A DNA stretch of 29,910 nucleotides from an uncultured Muribaculaceae bacterium (lineage in GTDB: Bacteria; Bacteroidota; Bacteroidia; Bacteroidales; Muribaculaceae): assembly GCA_910584665.1 (NCBI GenBank), contig CAJUBL010000040.1:1-29910 (forward strand). Reading direction: 5' to 3'. Below, in pieces: positions 21,118-29,856 of this stretch. Made by a program: the position numbers and the translations under genes. Each line of letters begins with the position of its first letter. Position 1 is the first letter of the stretch. The notes below the pieces were generated by a model that saw only the letters and a program-made list of their open reading frames with translations, was not told where the DNA came from and made no database searches.

Positions 21118-23526
21118 ATGAAAACAGTCATAACACTCATATTATCAATAGTCGCAACCCTGACCGGATATACCCGGACCAATATCCACGGCAAGGTTAC
21201 CGATGCCGACAATAAGCCAGTGGAGTTTGTGACCGTCCGCATTGCAGGAACAGCCATAGGCACCAATACAGATATTGACGGCACATATAAGCTGTCGGTA
21301 CATAGTGCCGACACAATACGCGTCATATTCTCCTGTATAGGCTACCGCGAAATCAGACGTGAGTTCATCGACCCGGGAAGCGACATAACACTGAACGTCA
21401 GGATGATCCCATCAAACCACGAACTGGAAACAGTCGAAGTCACCGATTTCAGGAAACAGACCTCCCAGATGCAGGCGATAAATAGTGACAGCTACAACTT
21501 AGCCGCCGATCCGACAGGAGGCAGCGTGGAATCACTCATACAGACGATGGCAGGCGTGAGCTCCGGTAACGAAATGTCGTCACAATACTCTGTGCGCGGA
21601 GGATCATACGACGAGAACAGCGTCTATATCAACGGCATAGAAGTATACCGGCCCCAGCTGGTATCTTCCGGACAGCAGGAAGGACTCAGCATCATCAACC
21701 CTGATCTTGTCGGATCAATCGGTTTCTCGACAGGCGGATACGGAGCTGAATATGGAGACCGCATGTCGTCTGTTCTCGACATCACCTACCGCGAGCCCGA
21801 GAAGCTGCAGGGATCACTGTCATTAAGCCTCATGGGAGGAGGTATCTCGATAGGCACTGGATCAGCCCGTTTCAGCCAGCTCCATGGCATACGCTACAAG
21901 CGTACCGCCAGTCTTCTCGGGACAACGGACTCCAAAGGTGAATACGATCCTGACTTCTTTGACTACCAGACATCCATGACCTTACGGCTCGGCAACAGAT
22001 GGAAAGCTTCACTACTCGGCAACATATCTATAAATAATTATCGCTTTACACCAGTGAGCAGATCGACGTCGTTCGGACTCGCCACCGATGCCAAACAGTT
22101 CAAAGTTTTTTTTGACGGACAGGAAAAAGACCGTTTCGAGACATGGTTCGGAGCTCTGCATCTCACGTACACCCGTTCACGGGCAAACGACTTCTCGCTT
22201 CTGGCATCCGGCTATCTCACCAACGAACTCGTATCATATGACATACAGGGTGAATACTGGCTGGACCAGGCCGGCACTACAGGAGGCGGCACAGGAGACG
22301 CCATCGGCGGTGAACTGGGAGTGGGCCGCTATCACGAACATGCACGCAACAGGTTGCGTATGTCGGTGATGTCACTGGGTTTCAAGGGGCATTCGGGCCT
22401 GTCGAACCACAACATCACATACGGACTGAACTTCAACCACGAGAATGTCTACGACCGCTCACGTGAATGGGAAAGGCGCGACTCAGCCGGATTTTCCCTG
22501 CCGGCCGATCCGACCAGCCTTAAACTGATCTATTCCCAGCGGTCAGATCAGAATTTCGGATCCAACCGTCTTTCAGCTTTCGTACAGGATGCGCTGCGCC
22601 TCAACTCTTCGGCCGGATACTGGGTCATAAACGGCGGATTACGCCTGAGCTACTGGGATTTCAACCGGGAATTTCTCGTCAGCCCCCGATTCAATGTCGC
22701 TTTCATACCGTCACGTAACAACAGCTGGACAGTGCGGGGCGCCATAGGCATCTATTACCAGTCGCCATTCTATAAAGAATACCGTCGGGCCACCACCGAC
22801 GCAGACGGCAACAGTATCATAGAACTCAACCGGGACATCAGGTCCCAGCAAAGTATTCATTTCATTGCCGGTGCCGATTATACCTTCAGGGCGTTCAACC
22901 GCCCGTTCAAATTCACGGCCGAAGCCTATTACAAACATCTGAGCAATCTTATACCCTACGAGATCGACAACCTCAGACTGGTCTATTCCGGAGAAAACCT
23001 CACACATGGATACACGATGGGACTGGACATGAAACTATTCGGCCAGTTTGTGCCAGGCACCGACTCCTGGATAAGTTTTTCACTGATGAAGACCGACGAA
23101 CTTATGAACGGAGTGCATGTACCCCGTCCCACCGACAGGCGATACAATCTGGCACTATATTTCACCGATTATTTTCCAAAGTGGCCACGACTCAAATTCA
23201 GCCTGCGCGGTATACTCAACGACGGACTTCCGATCACTCCGCCCCGAGGCAGCCGCGACAGAGGCTACTTCAGGATGCCTTCATACCGCCGCATCGACAT
23301 AGGACTGAGCTATGCACTGGTACAGCCCCACGTACATGGTCAGCCCCGGACAACTCTTCAGCGTATCGTCAGGGAAGCCTGGCTCGGACTTGATGTATTC
23401 AACCTGCTCGATATATCCAACGTGAGTTCCTATTACTGGGTTACCGATGTAAATAACATGCAATATGCCGTACCCAACTACCTGACACGCCGACAGCTCA
23501 ACGTACGCCTTACAATCGACTTCTGA
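21118..23526 (+). CDS. TonB-dependent outer-membrane receptor
   Basis: The 802-residue product has a short signal peptide (about 1-19) and a carboxypeptidase-like regulatory domain (about 23-105; NIHGKVTDADNKPVEFVTVRIAG). It then has a TonB-box-like ETVEVT, a plug (about 115-235) with YSVRGGSYDENSVYINGIEVYRP, and a 22-strand-type barrel to the C-terminal phenylalanine (RLTIDF) expected for BAM-dependent insertion. It takes up an unknown ligand using TonB energy. Unlike SusC proteins it is relatively short and no SusD gene is adjacent, which points to a metal chelate, vitamin or peptide rather than a glycan; this is inference. An imperfect -7 (ACAATTTG, 21099-21106) lies just upstream. The gene is followed by a T-rich stretch and the independently promoted pyrB. 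Confidence 0.93.
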   Translation: MKTVITLILSIVATLTGYTRTNIHGKVTDADNKPVEFVTVRIAGTAIGTNTDIDGTYKLSVHSADTIRVIFSCIGYREIRREFIDPGSDITLNVRMIPSNHELETVEVTDFRKQTSQMQAINSDSYNLAADPTGGSVESLIQTMAGVSSGNEMSSQYSVRGGSYDENSVYINGIEVYRPQLVSSGQQEGLSIINPDLVGSIGFSTGGYGAEYGDRMSSVLDITYREPEKLQGSLSLSLMGGGISIGTGSARFSQLHGIRYKRTASLLGTTDSKGEYDPDFFDYQTSMTLRLGNRWKASLLGNISINNYRFTPVSRSTSFGLATDAKQFKVFFDGQEKDRFETWFGALHLTYTRSRANDFSLLASGYLTNELVSYDIQGEYWLDQAGTTGGGTGDAIGGELGVGRYHEHARNRLRMSVMSLGFKGHSGLSNHNITYGLNFNHENVYDRSREWERRDSAGFSLPADPTSLKLIYSQRSDQNFGSNRLSAFVQDALRLNSSAGYWVINGGLRLSYWDFNREFLVSPRFNVAFIPSRNNSWTVRGAIGIYYQSPFYKEYRRATTDADGNSIIELNRDIRSQQSIHFIAGADYTFRAFNRPFKFTAEAYYKHLSNLIPYEIDNLRLVYSGENLTHGYTMGLDMKLFGQFVPGTDSWISFSLMKTDELMNGVHVPRPTDRRYNLALYFTDYFPKWPRLKFSLRGILNDGLPITPPRGSRDRGYFRMPSYRRIDIGLSYALVQPHVHGQPRTTLQRIVREAWLGLDVFNLLDISNVSSYYWVTDVNNMQYAVPNYLTRRQLNVRLTIDF

Positions 23527-23568
23527 ACACCGGTCCTTTTTTTTCATTCTTTTTATAGCCTAACCATG

Positions 23569-23596
23569 TTTTTATGCAAAATTTATCGTAATTTTG
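23569..23596 (+). promoter_or_regulatory. pyrBI promoter
   Basis: TAATTTTG at 23589-23596 is an exact TAnnTTTG match, with a T-run at 23569-23573 in the -33 position. Transcription would start near 23602. This excludes the upstream ATG at 23566 as the pyrB start. Confidence 0.65.
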
Positions 23597-23613
23597 CACA
23601 AAAATCGGCAAAG

Positions 23614-24534
23614 ATGAATCCCAACAGCCTTGTTTCCATCTCAGACCTCACCAAGGAGCAGATGCTTAACACATTGGAGCTTGCACGCTACTTCGAGGAA
23701 AATCCCAATCACAAGATTCTGGACGGTCGTGTTGTCGCCACTCTGTTTTTCGAGCCGTCGACACGTACACGACTAAGTTTTGAAACCGCAGTCAACCGCC
23801 TTGGAGGCCGCATCATAGGCTTCAGTGACGCTTCCACCACGAGTTCGTCCAAGGGCGAGACCCTGAAAGACACCATCATCATGGTGAGCAACTACGTGGA
23901 TCTTATCATAATGCGTCACTATCTGGAAGGGGCAGCCCGATATGCCACCGAGGTTACAGACGTGCCGATAATCAACGCCGGTGACGGTGCCCATCAGCAC
24001 CCGTCGCAGACGATGCTCGACCTATACTCCGTATACAAGACACAGGGACGGCTCGACAACCTGACAATCACACTGGTAGGCGATCTTAAATACGGCCGTA
24101 CCGTCCATTCTCTTATAATGGCGATGCGCTACTTCAATCCCACATTCAGATTTGTGGCATGCCGCGAACTGCAGATGCCTCGGGAATATCTGGAGTTCTG
24201 CGACAGGAACGGAATCAGATACACCGAACACACAGACTTTGATTCGGACGTCATCGATACGTCCGACATTATATATATGACACGTGTACAGCGCGAACGT
24301 TTCACTGACATCATGGAATATGAACGTGTCAAGGATCTATACACCCTGCGTAATTCCATGCTTACAGGATCCCGCGAAAATCTGCGCATACTGCATCCTC
24401 TTCCCCGTGTCAACGAAATCGACCGTGACGTTGACGACAACCCCAAGGCATATTACTTCACTCAGGCCAGAAACGGACTGTACACACGTCAGGCTCTTAT
24501 ATGTAACGCACTCGGTATCAATCCTCTCAAATAA
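23614..24534 (+). CDS. pyrB: Aspartate carbamoyltransferase catalytic chain
   Basis: PyrB joins carbamoyl phosphate to aspartate, the first committed step of pyrimidine synthesis. The 306-residue chain has the carbamoyl-phosphate motif FFEPSTRTRLSFE (S49-T-R-T-R53), the SSSKGET loop, the HQHPSQTMLD motif and the C-terminal HPLPRVNEID with a basic/acidic active-site loop. An in-frame ATG at 23566 would add 16 residues, but a promoter lies between, so the ATG at 23614 is chosen; it also gives the family's usual N-terminus. The regulatory chain gene follows by 11 bp, so the enzyme is expected to be the allosteric PyrB6-PyrI6 dodecamer. Confidence 0.96.
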   Translation: MNPNSLVSISDLTKEQMLNTLELARYFEENPNHKILDGRVVATLFFEPSTRTRLSFETAVNRLGGRIIGFSDASTTSSSKGETLKDTIIMVSNYVDLIIMRHYLEGAARYATEVTDVPIINAGDGAHQHPSQTMLDLYSVYKTQGRLDNLTITLVGDLKYGRTVHSLIMAMRYFNPTFRFVACRELQMPREYLEFCDRNGIRYTEHTDFDSDVIDTSDIIYMTRVQRERFTDIMEYERVKDLYTLRNSMLTGSRENLRILHPLPRVNEIDRDVDDNPKAYYFTQARNGLYTRQALICNALGINPLK

Positions 24535-24545
24535 TCCAAACAGTC

Positions 24546-25004
24546 ATGGCACCCAAAAAAGAACTTGCCGTAGCCGCACTGCGCAACGGTATCGTCATAG
24601 ATCACATCCCCTCGAAGGCATTGTTCAAGTGTGTCAAGATACTCGGTCTCGAGAACCTTGACACCCAGCTCACGATCGGTAACAACCTCCATAGTTCCAA
24701 ACTCGAGTCAAAGGGCATAATCAAGGTAGCTGACGTAAACTTTCCCGAGAAGACACTAAACCGCATTGCTCTCATTGCTCCCACAGCAGTTGTCAACACC
24801 ATCCGTGACTTCGAAGTCACCGAAAAACACCCGGTGACACTCCCCGACACCATAATCGGAATAGTAAAGTGTGACAACCCGAAATGTATCTCCAACAACG
24901 AGCCGATGTACACCCGGTTCAGCGTTGTAAACCGCGAACCGGTCATCATCAAGTGCCACTACTGCAGTCACATGGTGAAAGCCGACAAAGCAAATATCCT
25001 TTAA
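24546..25004 (+). CDS. pyrI: Aspartate carbamoyltransferase regulatory chain
   Basis: PyrI binds CTP and ATP and tunes the catalytic PyrB trimers. The 152-residue protein has the N-terminal nucleotide-binding domain (about 1-100; LAVAALRNGIVIDHIPS) and the C-terminal zinc domain with four cysteines C109, C114, C137 and C140 in a Cx4C...Cx2C pattern that bridges to PyrB. Length and spacing are nearly identical to the Escherichia coli subunit. It begins 11 bp after pyrB and is followed by a flavin reductase gene 34 bp later on the same strand. Confidence 0.97.
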   Translation: MAPKKELAVAALRNGIVIDHIPSKALFKCVKILGLENLDTQLTIGNNLHSSKLESKGIIKVADVNFPEKTLNRIALIAPTAVVNTIRDFEVTEKHPVTLPDTIIGIVKCDNPKCISNNEPMYTRFSVVNREPVIIKCHYCSHMVKADKANIL

Positions 25005-25038
25005 TTTCAATTCTCCACCCGATATACACCGCCACGTT

Positions 25039-25602
25039 ATGAAGCAAGACTGGAAACCGGGAACAATGATCTATCCGTTACCTGCTGTTATGGTAAGCTG
25101 TGCCGATTCCAAAGGCAATGACAATATCATCACAGTGGCATGGACAGGCACAGTATGCACCAATCCGGCCATGCTCTACATCTCAGTACGCCCCGAGCGC
25201 CACAGCTATACCATGATAAAGGAGACGATGGAATTCACGGTCAATCTCACAACCGAAGATCTTGCAAAAGCCACCGACTGGTGTGGTGTCAAGAGCGGAC
25301 GGGACTTTGACAAATGGGCTGAATGCGGCCTCACCCGCGAATCAGGTGTCACGGTCAGGTGCCCGTCAATCGCCGAATCGCCTCTCAGCATCGAGTGTCG
25401 TGTCACTGAGATAATACCGCTGGGAAGCCACCACATGTTTATAGCACGTGTACTGAACGTACGCGCAGACAAACGGTATATCAATCCAGAGACCGGGGCA
25501 TTCGATTTAGGAGCCGCCGGACTCATAAACTATTCACACGGACACTACTACCGTCAGGGTGACGAGATCGGACGGTTCGGCTGGACAGTAAAAAAGAACT
25601 GA
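25039..25602 (+). CDS. Flavin reductase family protein (FMN-binding split barrel)
   Basis: The 187-residue product matches the flavin reductase-like (DIM6/NTAB) family. It has an N-terminal MVSCADSKGNDNIITVAWTGTVCTNPAMLYISVRP block that forms the FMN-binding split barrel, then FTVNLTTEDLAKATDWCGVKSGRDFDKW, and a C-terminal INYSHGHYYRQGDEIG. Such proteins bind FMN and reduce free flavin or act as small oxidoreductases. Its place between pyrI and glyA does not reveal a specific partner. It is probably read from the pyrBI promoter, since no promoter is visible in the 34-bp gap. Confidence 0.88.
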   Translation: MKQDWKPGTMIYPLPAVMVSCADSKGNDNIITVAWTGTVCTNPAMLYISVRPERHSYTMIKETMEFTVNLTTEDLAKATDWCGVKSGRDFDKWAECGLTRESGVTVRCPSIAESPLSIECRVTEIIPLGSHHMFIARVLNVRADKRYINPETGAFDLGAAGLINYSHGHYYRQGDEIGRFGWTVKKN

Positions 25603-25648
25603 TAATCAAAAAAAAATGCACATCTCTCTTTCCGAAATATCCAAAATA

Positions 25649-25656
25649 TAAGTTTA
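25649..25656 (+). promoter_or_regulatory. Possible glyA -7 element
   Basis: TAAGTTTA differs from TAnnTTTG by one base and lies 26 bp before the glyA ATG, in an 80-bp A/T-rich gap. No convincing -33 element is seen. Confidence 0.3.
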
Positions 25657-25682
25657 ACATCACATTATAAGAAACTATAGAA

Positions 25683-26963
25683 ATGAAACAGGACAGCCTC
25701 GTATTTGACATCATCAACCGCGAACATCAGCGCCAGAAAAAAGGCATTGAGTTGATTGCCTCCGAAAACTTTGTCAGTGATCAGGTAATGCAGGCCATGG
25801 GCTCGTGCCTCACCAACAAGTATGCCGAAGGTTATCCCGGACACCGCTACTATGGCGGCTGTCAGGTAGTCGACGAGGTCGAGACGCTCGCCATCGACAG
25901 GCTCAGACAGATTTACGGAGCCGAATATGCCAATGTACAGCCCCACTCGGGAGCGCAGGCCAATATGGCGGTTTTCATGACCGTCCTAAAACCGGGAGAT
26001 AAGTTCCTCGGTCTCAACCTGTCACATGGCGGACATCTCTCTCATGGCAGTCCTGTCAACTTCTCCGGCCTGATGTTCAACGCTCTGGAATATAACGTCA
26101 GGGAAGATACAGGACTTGTCGACTATGACCAGATGGAGGAGATAGCACTGCGCGAGCGTCCCAGACTCATAATCGGAGGTGCCAGCGCTTACTCCCGCGA
26201 ATGGGATTATGCACGCATGCGCCGTATCGCCGACGAAATCGGAGCCATACTGATGATCGACATGGCCCACCCTGCCGGTCTTATCGCCGCAGGATTGCTT
26301 GACAACCCGTTGAAGTATGCCCATATCGTGACTTCTACCACCCACAAGACCCTTCGCGGACCGCGTGGCGGTATCATTCTGCTCGGCAAGGACTTTGAGA
26401 ACCCATGGGGAAAGACAACAAAAAAAGGCGAGATACGCATGATGTCATCACTCCTCGACTCTGCCGTCTTCCCCGGCACCCAGGGCGGACCTCTCGAACA
26501 TGTCATCGCGGCTAAAGCAGTAGCTTTCGGCGAAGCTCTCCAACCCGAATACAAGGAATATCAGCAACAGGTCAAAAAGAATGCCTCGACCATGGCCCAG
26601 GCGCTTGTCGACAAGGGCTACAAGATCATATCCGGCGGCACCGACAACCACTGCATGCTCGTCGACCTGCGTACCAAATTCCCTGAACTCACAGGAAAAG
26701 TGGCTGAACGTGTACTTGTAGAGGCTGACATCACAGCAAACAAGAATATGGTTCCGTTCGATTCCCGCTCGGCATTCCAGACATCAGGCATACGCCTTGG
26801 CACAGCAGCGATCACTACCCGCGGTCTGAAGGAAGACAACATGGGAGACATCGTCGAGATGATCGACACCGTACTCTCGAATCCGGAGAACGAAACAATG
26901 ATCAAAGCAGTACGTGAGCGTGTGAATACAATGATGCAGGAGTATCCCATGTTCGCTTATTGA
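25683..26963 (+). CDS. glyA: Serine hydroxymethyltransferase
   Basis: GlyA interconverts serine and glycine using tetrahydrofolate and supplies one-carbon units. The 426-residue protein has the family length, ASENFVSD near residue 22, NKYAEGYPGHRYYGGC near 46-61, HSGAQANMAVF, and the PLP motif STTHKTLRGPRGG with the Schiff-base lysine K222. It is preceded by an 80-bp A/T-rich gap with a weak promoter candidate and followed 13 bp later by plsC, so those two are co-transcribed. Its product also feeds the 10-formyl-THF used by PurH at the other end of the window. Confidence 0.98.
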   Translation: MKQDSLVFDIINREHQRQKKGIELIASENFVSDQVMQAMGSCLTNKYAEGYPGHRYYGGCQVVDEVETLAIDRLRQIYGAEYANVQPHSGAQANMAVFMTVLKPGDKFLGLNLSHGGHLSHGSPVNFSGLMFNALEYNVREDTGLVDYDQMEEIALRERPRLIIGGASAYSREWDYARMRRIADEIGAILMIDMAHPAGLIAAGLLDNPLKYAHIVTSTTHKTLRGPRGGIILLGKDFENPWGKTTKKGEIRMMSSLLDSAVFPGTQGGPLEHVIAAKAVAFGEALQPEYKEYQQQVKKNASTMAQALVDKGYKIISGGTDNHCMLVDLRTKFPELTGKVAERVLVEADITANKNMVPFDSRSAFQTSGIRLGTAAITTRGLKEDNMGDIVEMIDTVLSNPENETMIKAVRERVNTMMQEYPMFAY

Positions 26964-26976
26964 TCATCTGCACATC

Positions 26977-27699
26977 ATGATAGTCCCGTATCGCATATAC
27001 CAGATATTGATCGCAGCCCCTCTGTTGCTTGCAGCCACCATACTGGCTGCTCTGCTCACGATCCTGCTTACATCGGCAGGCATCAGATGGGCATCTTATT
27101 ACCCGGCCCACTGGTGGGCACGCCTTTTCTGCTGGCTTAACATGGTTAGGGTCACGGTTCGGGGACGTGAGAATGTCGACCGAAATACATCATACGTATT
27201 TGTGGCCAACCACCAAGGTGCGTTTGACATATTTGCGATATACGGATTTCTGGGGCATGACTTCAAGTGGATGATGAAAAAAAGCCTCCGGTCCATTCCT
27301 CTTGTCGGTTACAGCTGCTATAGGGCAGGACACATATTCGTAGACCGTACGTCACCGGCCGCCGTACGCCATACAATGGCTACAGCCGAACGCAGCCTGA
27401 AAGGAGGGGCGTCACTGGTAGTATTCCCCGAAGGTGCACGGTCAAAGGACGGTCATATGCGCCCATTCAAGAAAGGCGCATATCAGCTCGCACTGGAGTT
27501 CAGGCTGCCGCTCGTTCCGGTGTCAATCAATGGAGCCTATGACGTTATGCCACGATCAAGCAAACTTCCGGTATGGGGACATATTACCCTCACAATACAT
27601 CAGCCGATACCGGCGCCTGCCGACGAAGAGGGGCGTTCGCTCGCAATGGAACAGACGCGAGAGACGATAAAATCGGTACTTCCCGAACGATACCGGTGA
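26977..27699 (+). CDS. plsC: 1-acyl-sn-glycerol-3-phosphate acyltransferase
   Basis: PlsC-type enzymes acylate lysophosphatidate to phosphatidate at the inner membrane. The 240-residue product has an N-terminal hydrophobic anchor (about 7-33), the catalytic HxxxxD motif H79-QGAF-D84, the substrate motif FPEGARSKDG from F150, and a later PLVPVSINGAYDVMP block. Some lyso-ornithine or other acyltransferases share these motifs, so the exact acceptor is not certain. The gene starts 13 bp after glyA and ends about 30 bp before a strong terminator. Confidence 0.88.
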   Translation: MIVPYRIYQILIAAPLLLAATILAALLTILLTSAGIRWASYYPAHWWARLFCWLNMVRVTVRGRENVDRNTSYVFVANHQGAFDIFAIYGFLGHDFKWMMKKSLRSIPLVGYSCYRAGHIFVDRTSPAAVRHTMATAERSLKGGASLVVFPEGARSKDGHMRPFKKGAYQLALEFRLPLVPVSINGAYDVMPRSSKLPVWGHITLTIHQPIPAPADEEGRSLAMEQTRETIKSVLPERYR

Positions 27700-27727
27700 A
27701 CAAACCGACGACAGAATTGTTATAGCG

Positions 27728-27763
27728 AGTGACAGGCATGACACGTCAGCCTGTCACTTTTTT
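27728..27763 (+). terminator. Rho-independent terminator after plsC
   Basis: AGTGACAGGC (27728-27737) pairs with GCCTGTCACT (27749-27758) around an 11-nt loop that can itself partly pair (TGA/TCA). The stem is followed by a T-run to 27763. It cleanly separates the glyA-plsC transcript from groESL. Confidence 0.9.
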
Positions 27764-27779
27764 ATGCCGTAATAATAAT

Positions 27780-27796
27780 TTGGCACGGAAGTTGTA
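27780..27796 (+). promoter_or_regulatory. Candidate sigma-54 promoter for groESL
   Basis: TTGGCACG (27780-27787), four bases, then TTGTA (27792-27796) matches the sigma-54 consensus YTGGCACG-N4-TTGCW at all but one position (T for C in the -12 dinucleotide). The GG (-24) and GT (-12) are 12 bp apart, as required. It lies between the upstream terminator and groES, with the start predicted near 27807 and a leader of about 40 nt. No exact TAnnTTTG promoter and no CIRCE element are seen in this gap. Confidence 0.55.
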
Positions 27797-27847
27797 ATGT
27801 AACTATTCCCGAAGAATATTAACAATATCTTAAAATATACACTGATC

Positions 27848-28120
27848 ATGAAAATTAAACCACTATCTGACCGTGTCCTCGTACGCCCCGCAGCTGCTGA
27901 GGAAGTTACAGTATCGGGCATCATCATCCCTGATACAGCTAAGGAAAAACCGCTCAAGGGAATTGTTCTCGCTGCCGGCAACGGCACCAAAGACGAAGAG
28001 ATGGTAGTCAAGGAAGGCGACACCGTACTATACGGCAAATATTCCGGCACCGAAATCGATGTTGACGGCGAGAAACTCCTTATCATGCGCCAGAGCGACA
28101 TTCTTGCAATATGTGAATAA
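27848..28120 (+). CDS. groES: Co-chaperonin GroES
   Basis: GroES is the heptameric lid of the GroEL folding chamber. The 90-residue protein shows the family pattern: MKIKPLSDRVLVRPAAAEE at the start, a mobile loop containing SGIIIPDTAKEKP (about 21-33) that contacts GroEL, and the conserved GDTVLYGKYSGTEI toward the end. It lies 24 bp upstream of groEL in the usual two-gene operon. Regulation may involve sigma-54, judged from the upstream sequence. Confidence 0.98.
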   Translation: MKIKPLSDRVLVRPAAAEEVTVSGIIIPDTAKEKPLKGIVLAAGNGTKDEEMVVKEGDTVLYGKYSGTEIDVDGEKLLIMRQSDILAICE

Positions 28121-28144
28121 TTCCAATTTTTAAAGCAATAAATC

Positions 28145-29782
28145 ATGGCTAAAGAGATAAAATTTGATATCAAGGCTCGTGAAGAGCTCAAGAAAGGTGT
28201 CGACACCCTGGCCGACGCAGTGAAAGTGACACTTGGTCCCAAAGGGCGCACAGTTATTATCGAGAAAAAATTCGGCGCACCCCATATCACAAAGGACGGC
28301 GTCAGCGTAGCCCGCGAGATCGAACTCGAGGATGCATTCCAGAACATGGGCGCACAACTCGTCAAGGAAGTTGCCTCCAAGACCGGTGACGACGCCGGTG
28401 ACGGTACAACAACCGCTACCGTACTGGCCCAGGCCATCATCAACGAAGGTCTCAAGAATGTGGCTGCAGGTGCGAACCCTATGGACCTGAAACGCGGCAT
28501 TGACAAGGCTGTTGCTGCAATTGTAGCACATATCAAAGAAATAGCCGAAGAAGTAGGCGACGACTTCAAGAAGATCGAAGATGTAGCCCGTGTATCGGCC
28601 AACAACGACGAGAAGATCGGCGCACTGATCGCCGAGGCAATGAAAAAGGTAAAGAAAGAGGGTGTGATCACCGTCGATGAAGCCAAGGGCACCGAAACAA
28701 CCGTTGACATAGTCGAGGGCATGCAGTTCGACCGAGGCTACATCTCCCCCTACTTCGTCACCAGCACAGAGAAGATGGAGTGTGCGATGGAGACACCCTA
28801 CATCCTGCTTTACGACAAGAAAATCTCAAACTTCAAGGACCTTCTTCCCGTCCTCGAGCCAGTCGCCCAGAACGGACGTCAGCTGCTCATCATCGCAGAG
28901 GATGTTGATCAGGAAGCCCTTGCCACACTCGTTGTGAACCGTCTGCGCGGATCCCTGAAAGTATGTGCCGTCAAAGCTCCCGGCTTCGGTGACCGCCGCA
29001 AGGAGATGCTTGAGGATATCGCCATACTCACCGGCGGCACAGTCATCTCTGAGGAAAAAGGCATGCGTCTGGATGGGGCTACAATAGATATGCTCGGCTC
29101 AGCTGACAAAGTTACCGTCAACAAAGAGTATTCGACCATCGTCGACGGTGCCGGCAACAAGGATGCCATCGCAGCCCGTATCGCACAGATCAAGGCCCAG
29201 ATCGAAGAGACCAAGAGCGACTATGACCGCGAGAAACTTCAGGAGCGTCTGGCCAAACTCGCAGGCGGCGTAGCTGTACTTCATATCGGAGCGCCCAGCG
29301 AGGTAGAGATGAAAGAGAAAAAAGACCGCGTAGACGACGCCCTCAGCGCCACACGCGCAGCCATCGCCGAGGGTATCGTACCTGGTGGAGGCGTAGCATT
29401 CATACGTTGCATAGACTCGCTTGACAACATTGCCACCGAACACCCTGACGAGGTTACCGGTATCAACATCGTACGCCGTGCCATCGAAGAGCCCCTGCGC
29501 CAGATCGTGGCAAACGCCGGTGTGGAAGGTGCCGTTGTTGTACAGAAAGTAAGAGAAGGCGCAGCCGACTATGGCTACAACGCCCGCACAGGCGAGTACG
29601 AGAACCTCATGGCCGCAGGTGTTATCGATCCGGCCAAGGTGACCCGCGTAGCACTTGAGAACGCAGCCTCAATAGCCGGCATGCTTCTCACCACCGAGTG
29701 CGTCATCGCCGACAAGAAAGAAGACAACCCAGCTCCGGCCATGCCTGCCGGCGGTATGGGAGGAATGGGCGGCATGATGTAA
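28145..29782 (+). CDS. groEL: Chaperonin GroEL
   Basis: GroEL is the 60-kDa chaperonin that forms double seven-membered rings and folds proteins in the cytosol with ATP and GroES. The 545-residue protein is full length, with the ATP-binding DGTTTAT at D86-T92, the apical domain (about 190-375), VVRRAIEEPLRQI in the C-terminal equatorial part, and the Gly/Met-rich tail GGMGGMGGMM. It is the second gene of the groESL operon. No clear terminator follows in the remaining 128 bases; the sequence instead runs into repeat and insertion-sequence-like DNA. Confidence 0.99.
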   Translation: MAKEIKFDIKAREELKKGVDTLADAVKVTLGPKGRTVIIEKKFGAPHITKDGVSVAREIELEDAFQNMGAQLVKEVASKTGDDAGDGTTTATVLAQAIINEGLKNVAAGANPMDLKRGIDKAVAAIVAHIKEIAEEVGDDFKKIEDVARVSANNDEKIGALIAEAMKKVKKEGVITVDEAKGTETTVDIVEGMQFDRGYISPYFVTSTEKMECAMETPYILLYDKKISNFKDLLPVLEPVAQNGRQLLIIAEDVDQEALATLVVNRLRGSLKVCAVKAPGFGDRRKEMLEDIAILTGGTVISEEKGMRLDGATIDMLGSADKVTVNKEYSTIVDGAGNKDAIAARIAQIKAQIEETKSDYDREKLQERLAKLAGGVAVLHIGAPSEVEMKEKKDRVDDALSATRAAIAEGIVPGGGVAFIRCIDSLDNIATEHPDEVTGINIVRRAIEEPLRQIVANAGVEGAVVVQKVREGAADYGYNARTGEYENLMAAGVIDPAKVTRVALENAASIAGMLLTTECVIADKKEDNPAPAMPAGGMGGMGGMM

Positions 29783-29810
29783 AGTCCGGTCCTACACAAA
29801 CCTTCCAAAA

Positions 29811-29842
29811 GGCTGTGTCAAACTAAACTACGAGGCTGTGTC
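29811..29842. repeat. Direct repeat GGCTGTGTC, possible IS remnant
   Basis: GGCTGTGTC occurs at 29811-29819 and 29834-29842, a 23-bp period. Sequences like GGCTGTGTCAAAA are what I remember as terminal sequence of some Bacteroidales transposons. Here no transposase is attached, so these may be remnants next to the IS3-like end. Confidence 0.3.
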
Positions 29843-29856
29843 GTAATTAAGGTTTG

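Noticed and set aside
27754..28722. Minus-strand frame of 322 codons over groES-groEL
   Set aside because: Antisense to two unambiguous chaperonin genes; its Ser/Ala/Thr-rich product has no recognisable motif.
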